Source: Eutreptiella sp. 'Long Island Sound 2002' (taxonomy: Eukaryota > Euglenozoa > Euglenophyceae > Eutreptiales > Eutreptiaceae). Taken from it: 64,000 nucleotides of DNA. Below are positions 1 to 9,729 of this stretch, one piece after another (the first letter of the stretch is position 1; the number at the start of each line of letters is the position of its first letter). The stretch is taken from assembly GCA_964036045.1 (NCBI GenBank), contig OZ038381.1, forward strand, positions 157,236,283 to 157,300,282, given 5' to 3'. The notes under the pieces were generated by a model. The model was not told the DNA's origin, did no database searches, and saw only the letters and a list, made by a program, of their open reading frames with translations. Position numbers and translations under genes: made by a program.

Positions 1-1679
1 ACTCCAGAGTGCCATTCACGACACAGAGGGAGGCTACGGAGTCCTTGTCAGGGCGCAGGGGAGGGGGAGGGTGGTCGCCCTCCGCCGCAGTGAGCCATCG
101 GTGTGCCCGGGCCGCCGCGCTTAGGGGCTCGCGGCGGAGTTGCTCCAGCCGGTGGTTGCGAAGCTCCCATGCAAAGTCCCCCAGCCGGGGCATGTGGTGG
201 AGGAAATCGTCCACAGAGGTCCCTCCCGGCGGGTCGTAGCGGGCTATGGCGCGGAGCTGCGCCTCCGCGTCCTCAGGCACCAGTCCGGAGCAGAAGACTT
301 CCGTCCATGTGGCGCCTGCGGAGCGCCACGAGGCCACCCACAGGGCTTTGTCCCCGGTTGGAAGGTGGCGGGCCGCCTCGTGTACCGCCTGGCGGTAGTG
401 GGGCCAGAAGAGCCGTGAGTGGGCGCACCCCACGTGCATGTGCACCGGGGTCTCCTCCGGGCTGCCGCATAGGAGGCACGGTTGTGGGACGACGGCGACG
501 CCGGAGAGCCGCTCCTTACGGACGCGGAGCCTGCGCTGCACCGGCGTCTGGCCGTCTTGGGCTCGCAGCGCCCGGCGGTTGGTGGTCGTCGCGGTGAGGT
601 CCCGGGCGTGGACATAGGCTGTGGCGTGGGCCGCGCCCAAAGGTGTGTGTCCCCGGTGCGTCAGCGCATGGTCCGTCTGCGCCCGCTGCGCGACCTCGCC
701 GAGCGCCCGCATTGTGGGGGGCCGTAGATCGAGGTTGCCGTCACGGCCGGCGACAATGAGTTGGGCGTGGCCAGGGTCCGGGGGCGTGTTCTGCAGGACG
801 GTGTCCTGGGACGCCGCCCAGTCCGCCTTGTGCAGTAGGGCGTCACTGTGGTGCGAGGTAGCTCGGGCGTACCAGAACGGGTGCCCGGCCTGTTGCCCCC
901 GCGCGCACAGGCCGTCCCGGAGCCACCGCAGGGGCATCTGGTTGACCACCTTCGCTGCGCCCGCAGGGACCCCCGTGGTCCGCTCGCGATCTGCGTGCCG
1001 CAGGAGGTGGAGGATGACTTCGGCGTCCACTGTGTGGACCCATGGTCGGTGGGCACCGTATTGTAGGGGAGGGAGGCGGCCACCCCCTCCCCGTCGGGCA
1101 CCGTGCCCGAGATGGCCACCGCCCACGTGCGGGTGAGGTCGGCGGCGAGAGAGACGCTGGTGGTGTGTTTGCAGGGTCCGCCCCCGGACGCGTCGGAATA
1201 GGTGTGGCCCCAGGCCTCCGGGATCCAGTAGTACCCGGTGGGGCTGAGCCACCCCGCGTTGAGGTCGGCGGAACGCCACCGGACGTCGGGGTGGCTTGGG
1301 GTCAGCTGGTCCACGCTCAGCGCCATGGTGTCGCCGGGGCTGATCGCCGGGTGGTCGTGCAGCCGGATCTCCGCTCCGGCGATCGTGCTTGCCCAGGACC
1401 GAAGTGCCGTCACATGTTCCTTGAGCCACGTCGGGCCTCTGCGCTGGTGCACCACCAGGTGTCCTGTGTCCTCCGGCTGGTCCTCCAGCGCGTGCACTGC
1501 CATGTGTGGGTCATGCGGCACCCCCGCAGCTACCAGCACTAGGGCGGTGCCACATGGGAGGCCACGGGGCTTGGGCTGGCCTGCCCCCACCTGCACTATT
1601 ACCCACTCGGCCCGGAGCTGCGCTTGCCCCGCCGCTTGGGTGCATTGGTCGTCCGTGGTCACCAACCACAACGGCGTCG
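1..1679 (-). pseudogene. Non-LTR retrotransposon ORF2, C-terminal end: RNase H plus zinc finger
   Basis: On the minus strand an open frame enters at about 1679, and near 1060 the reading moves to another frame that stays open to position 1, so there is one frameshift. Before the shift lies an RNase H start (YSDASGG, first catalytic Asp at about 1190). After it come an acidic motif (VDAEVILHLL) and a final HSDALLHKADWAAS motif, as in RNase H. Further on, CLLCGSPEETPVHMHVGCAH followed by RLFW fits the C-x2-C...H...C zinc finger found after RNase H in many plant and algal non-LTR elements (zf-RVT type). The reverse transcriptase part is missing, because the sequence stops where E1 begins. The 3' end lies outside the window. 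Family assignment is from motifs only. Confidence 0.65.
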
Positions 1680-1695
1680 GCGCGTGGGGCCGGGG

Positions 1696-2168
1696 GCGCA
1701 GGGGCTCCGGGGGAGCCAGCACGAGGGGCAGAGGGGGCCCGGCCCTGGGACCGGGAATGGGGCACGGTCCCGGACCCTATTGGGGAGGAGGCCCTCCCCC
1801 TGGTTGGGGAGGTGTACGGGTGGTTGTGCTGGGCCAACCAGGGGACCACCAGGGGGCTGAGGAACCGGCCCTTTGATGCCGTGCTCCTCCGGAGGGACGG
1901 GGGAAACCGAGAGGTACCCCCGGGGGGGTGGGCAGCCCCAGAGGACCATGAGAGGGTCCTCAGGTCGGTGATCCGGGCGGCGTGGCCCGACAGGGAGCCA
2001 ACGTGGCCGGCCTTCCTGGAAGGGGGAGCGGTGCTCCGCATCACGGATGCGGACGCCAACAACTGGCTCCCGTGGGCCTTGCGCAGCGCCCTAGCCCACT
2101 GGCGCTACCGCCGGCGCAACCCGCCGCCGCCACAGCCCCAGCCCCCACACAAGCGGCGGCGCAGGTGA
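1696..2168 (+). pseudogene. Element E ORF, 3' fragment
   Basis: About 157 codons in the frame ending at 2168. They match the C-terminus of the E2 protein almost residue for residue (for example VGEVYGWLCWANQG, AWPDREPTWPAFLEGGA, and a PPHKRRRR end). The ORF nominally opens upstream in unrelated sequence, so its start is an artefact of truncation. I recognise no family: the C-terminal domain has several conserved Trp residues and a basic tail that could bind nucleic acid. Conservation of this frame between two copies whose 3' regions have drifted suggests it was once translated. Confidence 0.6.
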
Positions 2169-5009
2169 CGGCCCAGACGGCGGACGCGAGAAAGTGGGGA
2201 AGGGAGCTGGGCCCCCCGACCCACGCCCCCCCCACAGTACGGCGTGACGAAAAAGCGCGCGCCACCTCCCGCGGGAGGGAGAGCGGAGACAACGAGCGCG
2301 GGGGGGATCCTACTGCCCCGCAGCCCGCTAACCGCTGACCGCTAACCCTCACGGCCGCCCCCGGCTGGCCAGCGCCGCGCGACGACGGCAGGGGGGATGA
2401 GGGGCCCCAGCGAAGGCCTGCACGAGGGTCCGGCTCTAGGTAGAGGGGGGCGGGGGAATAGTGCGACCCCCCAGCCGGTGGCTGGCTCCCGGGGCCGGGA
2501 CCGCCATGCCGCCCCCCCCCCGGCCGTCAGGAGGCGGCGCCAGGGGACCAGAGGCCCCCCCCCACCCCCCCCCCCCCTCCCACTCAGGCCCAAGAGCGAA
2601 CGGAGGCAGGCCGAAGAAACGGCGGCCCTGCACCCCCCCAGAAGAGGCCGCTGCACCCGGGGTGCGGGGGCACCACGGCCGAGGCAGGCGCCCGCACGCC
2701 CTGCCCGCTGCCGGCCGACGGCGGAACGGCGGCGCCCAGGACGGCGCAAACGGAACGGCCCTATCAGAGGCCGGCCCGGGGAAGACGGGGACGCGAACCA
2801 GAGCGGGGGGGTTTCTCCCCCCTTCCCCCCCCCTCCCCCGCCGCACTGGCCCGTCGGCGGCCGACCGGACCGCGCCCGACGCCCGCGGCCGCCTGGCAAC
2901 CCCCACAGCACGAGTATAGCCCGGCGGGGCAAGCCGGAGACAACGGATGGCAGGCCGACACCCGACGGGGCGGGGGGGCGGGGGGGCGGCCCCCCCACCC
3001 CCCTCCCCCGCTCCCCCCCCCAAGCTTGGGGGCCACAGGAGCGGCCCTCCGCCCCCCCGGAGCCGAGGGGACGCCCCCCCCCCCCCTGAAGGGACCGCGA
3101 CGCGGGGGGGGGGGGGGGATGCGGCTGCACCTGCACACCGCGCGCCCCAGCGCCCCCAGCCATCTGCTCCCGGGGGGGTAGCGGCCGCAGGGCGAGTCCA
3201 CACCAGCGTGCCAGAGCAACGCGCGCACCAAGCTTGGGGGCGGCGCACGGCGGCGCACCAGAACAGTATGGAGGCCGCGCCCTACATGACCCTCCCGTGA
3301 CCACAGCCCACTCAGGGAGGGCAGAGGGGGGGTTCAGGTCTGCAGGGGCCCCCGGGGGAGCGGTCCACGGGCCGCCCCTCACCCCCCCCCTGCCCGGGGC
3401 GGCACCGCGACCCCGACCGCACGCGCACGCCGGAAAGGAGAGCACCGACGACACGAGGAGGGCCAGGATTGAGTACCGCAGGCCGCCGGCCAGAAGGGGA
3501 GCAGGGAGGCCGCGGCGCGACCCCGCCCCCCCCAACCTCCCCCACCGGCCCGCAAGCCGCGGGGGCCCCAGCCCCCACCCCCCGAGGCAGAGGGGATGGT
3601 CCCCCCCCCCCGCCCGAGAGAGGAGCCGGAGCGCGACCCGCCCCCCCGCCCCAGCCGCCGGCTCCCACAGGGGCCGCGGAGAACAAGCCAGCCTGCGCCA
3701 ACGCACCAGGACGCCGCACAGATCGCGCCCAGAGAAGGCGGGCGAGCACGAACCGGAGTGGTATGGGGGGCCACGCCCCCCATGAACAGAACGACGCCAG
3801 TGACACCCGCTTTGTTGCCTGCCCAGGGAAAGCAGAGGGACGGAACGAGGCAGAGCGACCCCCCGCCCTACAGGCCCCCCCCGGCCGCACAAACGGGGGG
3901 TACGGCGCACGCCCCCCCCCCCCCAGCCCGCCCCCCGGCACACGAACGCCACGGACCCGCCCCGCGGCGCGCAGCCCCCACAGGGCGTGCAGGCCGAGGG
4001 GACAGAGAAGGGCCCCCACAGCCGCACGCCCGCGCCCACAACACGTGGATAGCGGACCCCAACAGCCCGCCCAGTGGGCGGGCAGTCAGGGGAGGGGGAG
4101 CGCCTGACCCCAGACGCCCCTCGCAACAGTAGAAGGCACCCCCCCCGGGGAGGCCCAACTGCCACCCCCACAACCCAAAGCCAAGTAGGGGGGAACCGGG
4201 ACCGGACCGCCCCCCCCCCAAGCGCGCAAGACGGAGCAAGGGACCGGGGCAGGACACGCGGAGGGGCACGGACCACGTGGAACGGCCCTACCAGCGCCCA
4301 GTGCCGGGACCGCGCGGGGTGCGCACGCCACACCACCCAGGAGGGGGGGGAGCGGATGCCGCGGGAGCGCGAGCGCACACACACGTAAAGGGCACGCGGG
4401 GACTACCAGAAGGGCAACCGGACCGAGCGCGCGGAACGCACAGACCGCGTGGAATGGCGTACCAGCGAGCGAGGGTAAGGGAGACCCGGACGGGACGGCC
4501 CGCCACACGCAGCGCGGAAAACGCGGGGCGGGAAGGGGGAAACGAGAGAGACACAACACCAGGTACCGGCCCGAACCCCCCAAACCGGCCGCGAGCGCCG
4601 CGCACACACAGACGGGGCACTGCACCCGCCAAGGCAGTAGTGGAGCACAGCGCCACGCCCCAACCCCTAGGCTAGGCAGCCTCCGCGCCAGCCCAAGGGG
4701 GGCCCACTGGCGACAAGCCAGTAGCACGGGCCCGGCGGCGCCGGCGCCCCGGGCGACCACGCATTAGGGGGGCGACGCAGTGGGTAAGCGCCCGCAGCCA
4801 CGGCTGCGAATTGATGCACTGACCGGGGAGTGGCGAAACGGGGAAGCCGGGGAAGGACGGGGCTCTGAGCCCTGTGAACCCGGGGGACTCCGCCACCAGG
4901 CAGGAGGTGCGTCTTGGAGGGCCCCCCACTAGGACCCGGTGGGGAGGATATCACCTGGCCCGACCAGGTGGCCCCCCGGGGCAGAAAGGCGTCTAGTACC
5001 CGCAAAATC
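2169..5009 (+). other. C-rich 3' region of E1, no credible gene
   Basis: About 2.8 kb with long C and G runs. Open frames exist on both strands, including one of 680 codons on the minus strand, but they are Pro/Arg/Gly low-complexity translations of GC-rich DNA and are not preserved as proteins in E2. I treat it as the 3' untranslated region of element E. Confidence 0.6.
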
Positions 5010-5030
5010 AAACCTCAAACCTCAAACCTC
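5010..5030 (+). repeat. E1 3' tail, (AAACCTC)3
   Basis: Three heptamers AAACCTC, then a decayed AAGCCCTC. E2 ends at the same place with (AAACCCC)3. The tail marks the 3' terminus of the element and differs by a C/T change per unit between copies. Confidence 0.8.
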
Positions 5031-5100
5031 AAGCCCTCAGTTGAGATTTACGCACTGGCTTTCAACCCCAATCGCCTGGATCATGACGTGCACTTCTAGA

Positions 5101-6393
5101 ATGCCACCGAAGACACCAATCTCCGATGAAAAGAAGGCCAAGGCAACGGCATATGCTGCAGCCATGGCAGTGGAAGGGCCATCGCTGATGGAATTAATGG
5201 GGAGCGTGCCTGGCCCACAAAAGCATAAGAAGCGGAGCGTTTCCTTTGCCTCGCAAGCCGAGGTACAAACACTCACGCCCGAGGGTGGGCACCAAGTACT
5301 AACCTCTGCGCCCATCTCCACACCCAAACATGAGTCCCAAAGCGCGAAGCCTGACCCAAAGCCTGACCCGAAGCCTAACCCATGCAAGCCGTCAGACCAA
5401 CCGGTTGCAGCCGAGGCCATACCTGACCCAGAAGCAGAGGTGATGGTCGACGACGCGGAAGACGAAGGGATTTCGCAAACACCCCCAAATCTGGAGATGC
5501 CGGATCTAGGCGAGTTGACCTCCCAAACGTCCTCTTCACCAGAGCTCCCCACCCCTTCTACCCCTCTTACTTTGACGCCTACCTCAAGCCAACAAACCTC
5601 ACAACCTTCTCAATCGTCGACGGCTTCATGGGGGCCGTCTAGTATTGGTAATGTAGATCTGTCCCAAGATTGGGATGAGGTAAAGAGACAGATCCACAAG
5701 TGCACGGAGAAAATGGAACTCCGTGCCTGTATCCAAAAATTGGAAACGTGGGTCGCATCTTTAGGGGACTCTCCTTTTCGAAAAAAGGTGCAGGATTTTT
5801 TCCTCCAGGAGACCGAACAGGGGGGCGAGCTCACCCAGACAGCAATTTCTTTCCTCTCCTTGCGAAACAAGGCCGATCTTTGGGCCCGAGTGCAGACACA
5901 AGTAGGGTGGGAGGATACCCAGGATGCCCGCCAGCCCGTTTTGGAGCAGCTTGACATGAGCCGTCCGTGGGCTCATGAACTGCTAGGTCTGCCGCGTGGG
6001 GCCGATGAGGCCGTCGTTAAAAAACGGTATCGGAAACTGGTGCTGTGGGCTCAGAGGTTTGACATCAGTGTCATTCAAAGAACCAATGGGGTGAAAGACA
6101 TCCTTTGTGGGGATAGCCGACGGCTGTACGAGGCTCAATTGAACGGCCTCGTTGCACCACGGGGGGAAGATTTAGGGGATGACCCTGCTCTTTGGCCGGG
6201 TGAACACATTTGGTGGCCATCAATGGCCGACGTGGAATCTCCGGAGCCCATGCAAGCTGCTAACCCCGCCACCACTGCGCTGCACGGACCCATTAGCCCT
6301 GAGCCAACTTCAATCTCCTCACAAACCGTTCACCCGGAATATATTGATGCCGACGACACCCCATCTCCTGCCGAGGGCCCTGCATCTGGGTAG
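5101..6393 (+). CDS. N-terminal part with J-domain-like region
   Basis: 430 codons from ATG 5101 (MPPKTPISDEKKAK) to TAG 6391. The first 180 residues are Pro/Ser/Thr-rich and look disordered, including three KPDP-type repeats near residue 80. Residues about 285-345 contain HELLGLPRGADEAVVKKRY, which matches helices I-II of a DnaJ J-domain, but the HPD tripeptide needed to stimulate Hsp70 is absent (WAQRF stands there). It is therefore J-like rather than an active co-chaperone. The frame ends in TAG, while the adjacent frame runs straight into the protease, so the stop probably results from a 1-nt deletion in the C run near 6378. Confidence 0.55.
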   Translation: MPPKTPISDEKKAKATAYAAAMAVEGPSLMELMGSVPGPQKHKKRSVSFASQAEVQTLTPEGGHQVLTSAPISTPKHESQSAKPDPKPDPKPNPCKPSDQPVAAEAIPDPEAEVMVDDAEDEGISQTPPNLEMPDLGELTSQTSSSPELPTPSTPLTLTPTSSQQTSQPSQSSTASWGPSSIGNVDLSQDWDEVKRQIHKCTEKMELRACIQKLETWVASLGDSPFRKKVQDFFLQETEQGGELTQTAISFLSLRNKADLWARVQTQVGWEDTQDARQPVLEQLDMSRPWAHELLGLPRGADEAVVKKRYRKLVLWAQRFDISVIQRTNGVKDILCGDSRRLYEAQLNGLVAPRGEDLGDDPALWPGEHIWWPSMADVESPEPMQAANPATTALHGPISPEPTSISSQTVHPEYIDADDTPSPAEGPASG

Positions 6394-7122
6394 ATGGGAT
6401 CACAGTCCTAGGCATTTTGTTGACACATCGTGAAATAACGGAACAATTTGGGGGTGATCCTTGGATCGGGGATAATTTGATTGAAATTCGAGTGCAACTC
6501 ATGAATTTGCTGCTCCATTGGAAACTCGGCCTCCAGCGAAGGGTCTGGCCTGTTACCCTTTGGCGGAAAAAGAGCTTGCCACAGAAGGAAAACTGCTTTG
6601 ACCTGGATTGGTTTATTTTGGTCTGTGGCGAGCAGGGGCACTGGTGGGTGGCAGTTTTTCTTCATCTGCTCTCGTCCCCTGAAGTGTGGATTCTGGATTC
6701 TCTGTCTCCGGATTCTGCCCAACGGCAACAGCGTGGAACCGTTCTGTGGGACCTCCTCAAGCGGCATTGGAAGGTGCACAACCAGCACCAGCCATGGCCA
6801 TTCTCTACCGACGTGAACCTTAAGAAATTTCACTGTGTACATCAGCCAGATGGTTGATCGTGTGCAGTGTTTGCGTGCTGTGGTGCAGAGTGGGCCGTTT
6901 CCCTTGTTTTAGGCGGTAGCGAGGTTGATTTGTCACCTCTATTGCTAGAACTAAGCGACTTAGACCTTAGGAATATTTTACGTAATTGGCACAGAACAGT
7001 ACGTCTGCTGCATACGGATGTAGTTCCCGATCATCCGCTCTACCCGGATTCTAGAACACCTTCTTCAGTATCCACAATGCCTGCCCGTCGTGAGGAACAG
7101 ATGAAGATGGCAGAAGAGGAAG
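6378..7122 (+). pseudogene. Ulp1-like (C48) cysteine protease domain
   Basis: The frame reads WVDGITVLGILLTHREITEQ, then GHWWVAVF (catalytic His), VWILDSLSPD (catalytic Asp), VHQPDG (oxyanion Gln) and SCAVFACC (catalytic Cys). This is the order of SUMO-protease/Ulp1 peptidases. One TGA (6855-6857) sits between DG and SC, at the variable position of the usual N/D-G-x-x-C-G motif, where Trp is common in transposon-linked relatives (from memory of the family). Otherwise the triad is intact. Ulp1-type proteases occur in host SUMO deconjugation and in several DNA transposon groups. The domain continues to the donor site at 7122. Confidence 0.65.
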
Positions 7123-7195
7123 GTATGATATATCACTGTTGGGCGAGCGTCTCGCCGATGCATGCCAGCAGCAGTCCTCCCATCGTCGCCTACAG
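7123..7195 (+). other. Predicted intron 1 (73 bp)
   Basis: GTATGA donor and CGCCTACAG acceptor. Splicing gives GAG GAA G|TG CCA AAG, phase 1. An in-frame stop inside (7126-7128 in the downstream frame) supports removal. It has a weak GATGCATG match to the satellite monomer. Confidence 0.5.
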
Positions 7196-7264
7196 TGCCA
7201 AAGACGGAGGAGCCAAAAGAGCCGGAAGGAGGCAACGTGGAAGGTGTGGAGGCAGCACCGGAAG
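7196..7264 (+). CDS. Exon 2, Glu/Pro-rich linker (23 codons)
   Basis: Exactly 69 nt, phase 1 on both sides. It encodes VPKTEEPKEPEGGNVEG and onward and links the protease to the Ala/Glu-rich region. Confidence 0.5.
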
Positions 7265-7346
7265 GTGTGCTACTGATTTCAAACACCTCGGATGCACGAG
7301 GCTGATAGGCTTGGCCCAACAATACAACGCACATCCCTTGATACAG
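7265..7346 (+). other. Predicted intron 2 (82 bp), introner-like
   Basis: GTGTGC donor and TTGATACAG acceptor, phase 1. Its last 57 nt resemble the last 57 nt of intron 3 (GATGCACGA, TAGGCT, CAATA.AA.GCA.ATCC, TGAT.CAG), and its middle (CTACTGATTT then GATGCACGAGGCTGATAGGC) matches the 53-bp satellite monomer. Shared sequence between introns at different sites points to copied introns. Confidence 0.65.
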
Positions 7347-7592
7347 GTGCGGGGCAAGCGGAGCAAGCCGCAGAGGAAGCGGGCGAAGCAGCGGCGGAGG
7401 CAGCAGCGGAGGCAGAAGAAGGAGCGGAAGGAGGAGCAGCGGAGGGAGTCGCCGCCGCGGAAGAAGCGGGAGGAGAAGCGGCAGAAGGAGCAGAAAAGGA
7501 AGCGGGAGAGGGGACCGCAGGGGAAGCACCAGCCGGAGAGGAAGCAAGAGGAGAAGAGACGGAGCAGGAATTGCCAGAAGAACTCCCTGCAG
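7347..7592 (+). CDS. Exon 3, Ala/Glu-rich linker (82 codons)
   Basis: 246 nt, phase 1 on both sides, almost entirely Ala, Glu and Gly (for example AEQAAEEAGEAAAEAAAEA). It is probably a charged helix or spacer. The alternative frame gives an Arg/Lys-rich string that runs to a stop at 7625 and is considered a shadow. It ends CTGCAG|GTTTGC. Confidence 0.5.
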
Positions 7593-7649
7593 GTTTGCCA
7601 GGAATTGCAGGACACTACATTGTGAATAAGTTACGCCTCACCATGGGAG

Positions 7650-8875
7650 CCTATCAAGTTTGTGCATCAGAGGCCCCCCGTAAATCAATAGTCAGGGGGT
7701 AGCCTATCAAGTTCATGCATCAGAGGCCCTTGGTAAGTCAATGGTCAGGGGGTGGCCTATCCAGTTCGTGCATCAGAGGCCCCCAGTAAATCGATAGTCA
7801 AGGGATAGCCTATCACGTTCCTGCATCAGAGGCCCCTGGCAAATCAATAGTCAGGGGGTAGCCTATCAAGTTCGTGCATCAGAAGCCGCTGGCAAATCAA
7901 TAGTCAGGGGGTAGCCTATCAAGTTCGTGCATCAGAGGCCCTGATTATTGGTTTACCCAGGGCCTCTGATGCACGAACTTGATAGGCTACCCACTGACTA
8001 TTGATTTACCGGGGGCCTCTGATGCACGAACCTGATAGGCTACCCTCTGTCCATTGATTTACCAGGGGCCTCTGATGCACGAACTTGATAGGCTACCCCC
8101 TGACTATTGATTTGCCAGCGGCCTCTGGTGCACGAACTTGATAGGCTACCACCTGACTATTGATTTGCCAGGGGCCTCTGATGCACGAACTTGATAGGCT
8201 ACCCCCTGACTATTGATTTGCCAGCGGCCTTTGATGCACGAACTTGATAGGCTACCCCCTGACTATTGGTTTGCCAGCAGCCTCTGATGCACGAACTTGA
8301 TAGGCCTGCCCGTGATTATTGATTTACCGGGGGCCTCTGATGCACGAACTTGATAGGCTACCCCCTGACTATTGGTCTACCCAGGGCCTCTGATGCATGA
8401 ACTTGATAGGCTACTGCCTGACTATTGATTTACAGGGGGCCTCTGATGCACGAACTTGATAGGCTACCCCCTGACTATTGATTTGCCAGGGGCCTCTGAT
8501 GCACGAACTTGATAGGCTACCCCCTGACTATTCATTTGCCAGTGGCCTCTGATGCACGAACTTGATAGGCTACCCCCTGACTATCGATTTACCCGGGGCC
8601 TCTGATGCACGAAGTTGATAGGCTACCCCCTGACGATTGGTTTACCCAGGGCCTCTGATGCACGAACTTGATCGGCTACCCCCTGACTATTGACTTACCG
8701 GGGGCCTCTGATGCATGAACTTGATAGGTTACCCCCTGACTATTGATTTGCCAGGGGCCTCTGATGCACGAACTTGACAGGCTACCCCCTGATTGTTGAT
8801 TTACCGGGGGCCTCTGATGCACAAACTTGATAGGCTACCCCCTGACTATTGATTTACCGCCCCTGATGCACGACA
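7650..8875 (+). repeat. 53-bp satellite, 5 inverted plus 17 direct units
   Basis: The monomer reads about GCCTCTGATGCACGAACTTG + ATAGGCTACCCCCTGACTAT + TGATTTACCAGGG. Units from about 7650 to 7943 are in reverse orientation and those from about 7963 to 8872 are forward. Units differ by a few substitutions each, so the array is not freshly homogenised. It is not CRISPR: there are no unique spacers. Confidence 0.9.
7914..7987. repeat. Head-to-head satellite junction, 30-nt perfect hairpin arms
   Basis: Arms 7914-7943 and 7958-7987 are exact reverse complements (GCCTATCAAGTTCGTGCATC and on) around a 14-nt loop. Pairing continues outward imperfectly through the five inverted units, giving roughly 280 nt of foldback per arm in a transcript. 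Confidence 0.85.
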
Positions 8876-8920
8876 TTGCTAGGCTGGTCCTTGCAATAGA
8901 ATGCATATCCTCTGATCCAG

Positions 8921-9022
8921 GTGCAGCGGAAGCCGAAGTGGAGGAAGCAGCGGAAGCTGAGGCGAAGGCAGCGGAGGAGGGCGAAGAAGGAGCACCAAAA
9001 GAGGATGAAGGGGCAGAAGCAG
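8921..9022 (+). CDS. Exon 4, Ala/Glu-rich linker (34 codons)
   Basis: 102 nt, phase 1 on both sides, encoding AAEAEVEEAAEAEAKAAEEG and on. It has the same composition as exon 3 and ends GAAGCAG|GTTTGCC, the same donor context as exon 3. Confidence 0.5.
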
Positions 9023-9131
9023 GTTTGCCACTGATTGCACAACACCACTGATGATCAACCTCGATAGGCTACCCCCTAATTACTGATTCGCAAAGAGCCT
9101 CATAAACGAAACCATATCCCTGCACCTATAG
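9023..9131 (+). other. Predicted intron 4 (109 bp), introner-like
   Basis: Donor GTTTGCC and acceptor GCACCTATAG, phase 1. It contains about one diverged satellite period (GATAGGCTACCCCCTAATTA, CTGATTCGCAAAGAGCCTC, ATAAACGAA), so intron and satellite share ancestry. It contains in-frame stops. Confidence 0.65.
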
Positions 9132-9301
9132 GTCCTGCGAGTCCAGTGTCGGAGACGACGAAGGACCTGGCGGCCGAGCTGCTGCGCGGGTGGGAGTCGG
9201 ACGAGGGGGAGGACCCGGATTGGTGGAGGACGGCGGGGCACAGGGAGAAGCCGCAGCGGGAGAAGAAGAGGAGGGCGTCCTGGGACCTGCACCGAGGGGA
9301 T
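9132..9301 (+). CDS. Exon 5, Lys/Glu/Trp segment (57 codons)
   Basis: After GCA G|GT it reads PASPVSETTKDLAAELLRGW, then acidic and basic residues to ASWDLHRGD. It ends in phase 0 at GAT|GTGAGAG. No domain recognised. Confidence 0.5.
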
Positions 9302-9410
9302 GTGAGAGCCCTTTGTATGTCATTGCATGCGTAAATGTTTTCTTCCTTTTCCCAGAAGAATTTAACTCTGATCCTTGCTGTTTGTATTCAGTTCTCGGCA
9401 AGAAGGAAAG
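9302..9410 (+). other. Possible intron 5
   Basis: GTGAGA donor after GAT and a T-rich stretch ending TTTTCCCAG and TATTCAG. The acceptor that keeps the downstream Lys/Glu-rich frame is GGCAAG|AAG at 9410. TTCAG at about 9391 would change frame. The acceptor choice is uncertain. Confidence 0.35.
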
Positions 9411-9729
9411 GGGAGAGGAGCCCGCGGAGAAGTGGGCCCATGAGAAGGAGCGAAGCCGAAGCCCAAGTCCTGAACGCCAGCTTCTTGGAGAAGGCTTGCC
9501 CAGCCCCCAGCCCCAGTCGCCGGTGGTCACCCCAACCGCGACCGACGTGTTGATGGAGGAGGAGGAGGAGGAGGAGGCAAAGAAAACGGAGGAGGAGAAG
9601 GGGAAGGAGAAGGACACCGAGACTGCGGAGGCGGAGGGTGGGCGGAAGGGGGCAGAAGCGGGGGGCGGGGGGGTTGCCAAGCAACCAGAGGGGGTCACAA
9701 CGAGGAGCCGAAGCACAACGAAACGCTGA
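9411..9729 (+). CDS. Exon 6, Lys/Glu-rich linker ending in TGA
   Basis: It encodes KERGEEPAEKWAHEKERSRS and a run of Glu/Lys, then RSRSTTKR and TGA at 9727-9729. The SET frame continues directly after this TGA without a frame change, so the stop may be a nonsense mutation (CGA to TGA is the simplest route) or the end of one ORF. GTGAGG follows the TGA, but using it as a donor would leave the TGA in the exon. Confidence 0.5.

Larger units (their letters stand above)
1680..5036 (+). mobile_element. Element E, copy 1 (5'-truncated)
   Basis: From about 1680 to 5036 the sequence is colinear with the 3' part of E2 (about 45757-49065): the same ORF end (PPHKRRRR then TGA), the same C-rich 3' region and the same terminal segment with a heptamer tail. 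E1 lacks the first 1.9 kb of E2 and has one copy of a 449-bp unit that E2 has twice. The 5' truncation with a simple-repeat 3' tail is what target-primed reverse transcription produces. No reverse transcriptase is visible in either copy, so E may be non-autonomous or an unrecognised class. Confidence 0.75.
7593..8920 (+). other. Predicted intron 3 (1,328 bp) filled with satellite
   Basis: The donor GTTTGCCAGGAATTGCAGG resembles the start of intron 4 (GTTTGCCACTGATTGCACAA). The acceptor region resembles the end of intron 2. Between them are about 22 satellite units. Splicing joins GCA G|GT GCA GCG and keeps phase 1 and the Ala/Glu composition. Confidence 0.65.

Noticed and set aside
2342-4384. 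680-codon minus-strand ORF in the E1 3' region
   Set aside because: Long ORFs are expected in DNA with few A/T. The frame is not kept in E2, and the translation is Gly/Arg/Pro strings.
7065-7547. Minus-strand Leu/Pro-rich ORF (160 codons)
   Set aside because: It is the complement of the Ala/Glu-rich exons; composition alone explains it.
7650-8875. CRISPR-like array
   Set aside because: Units are tandem without unique spacers, change orientation, and lie in a eukaryotic intron.
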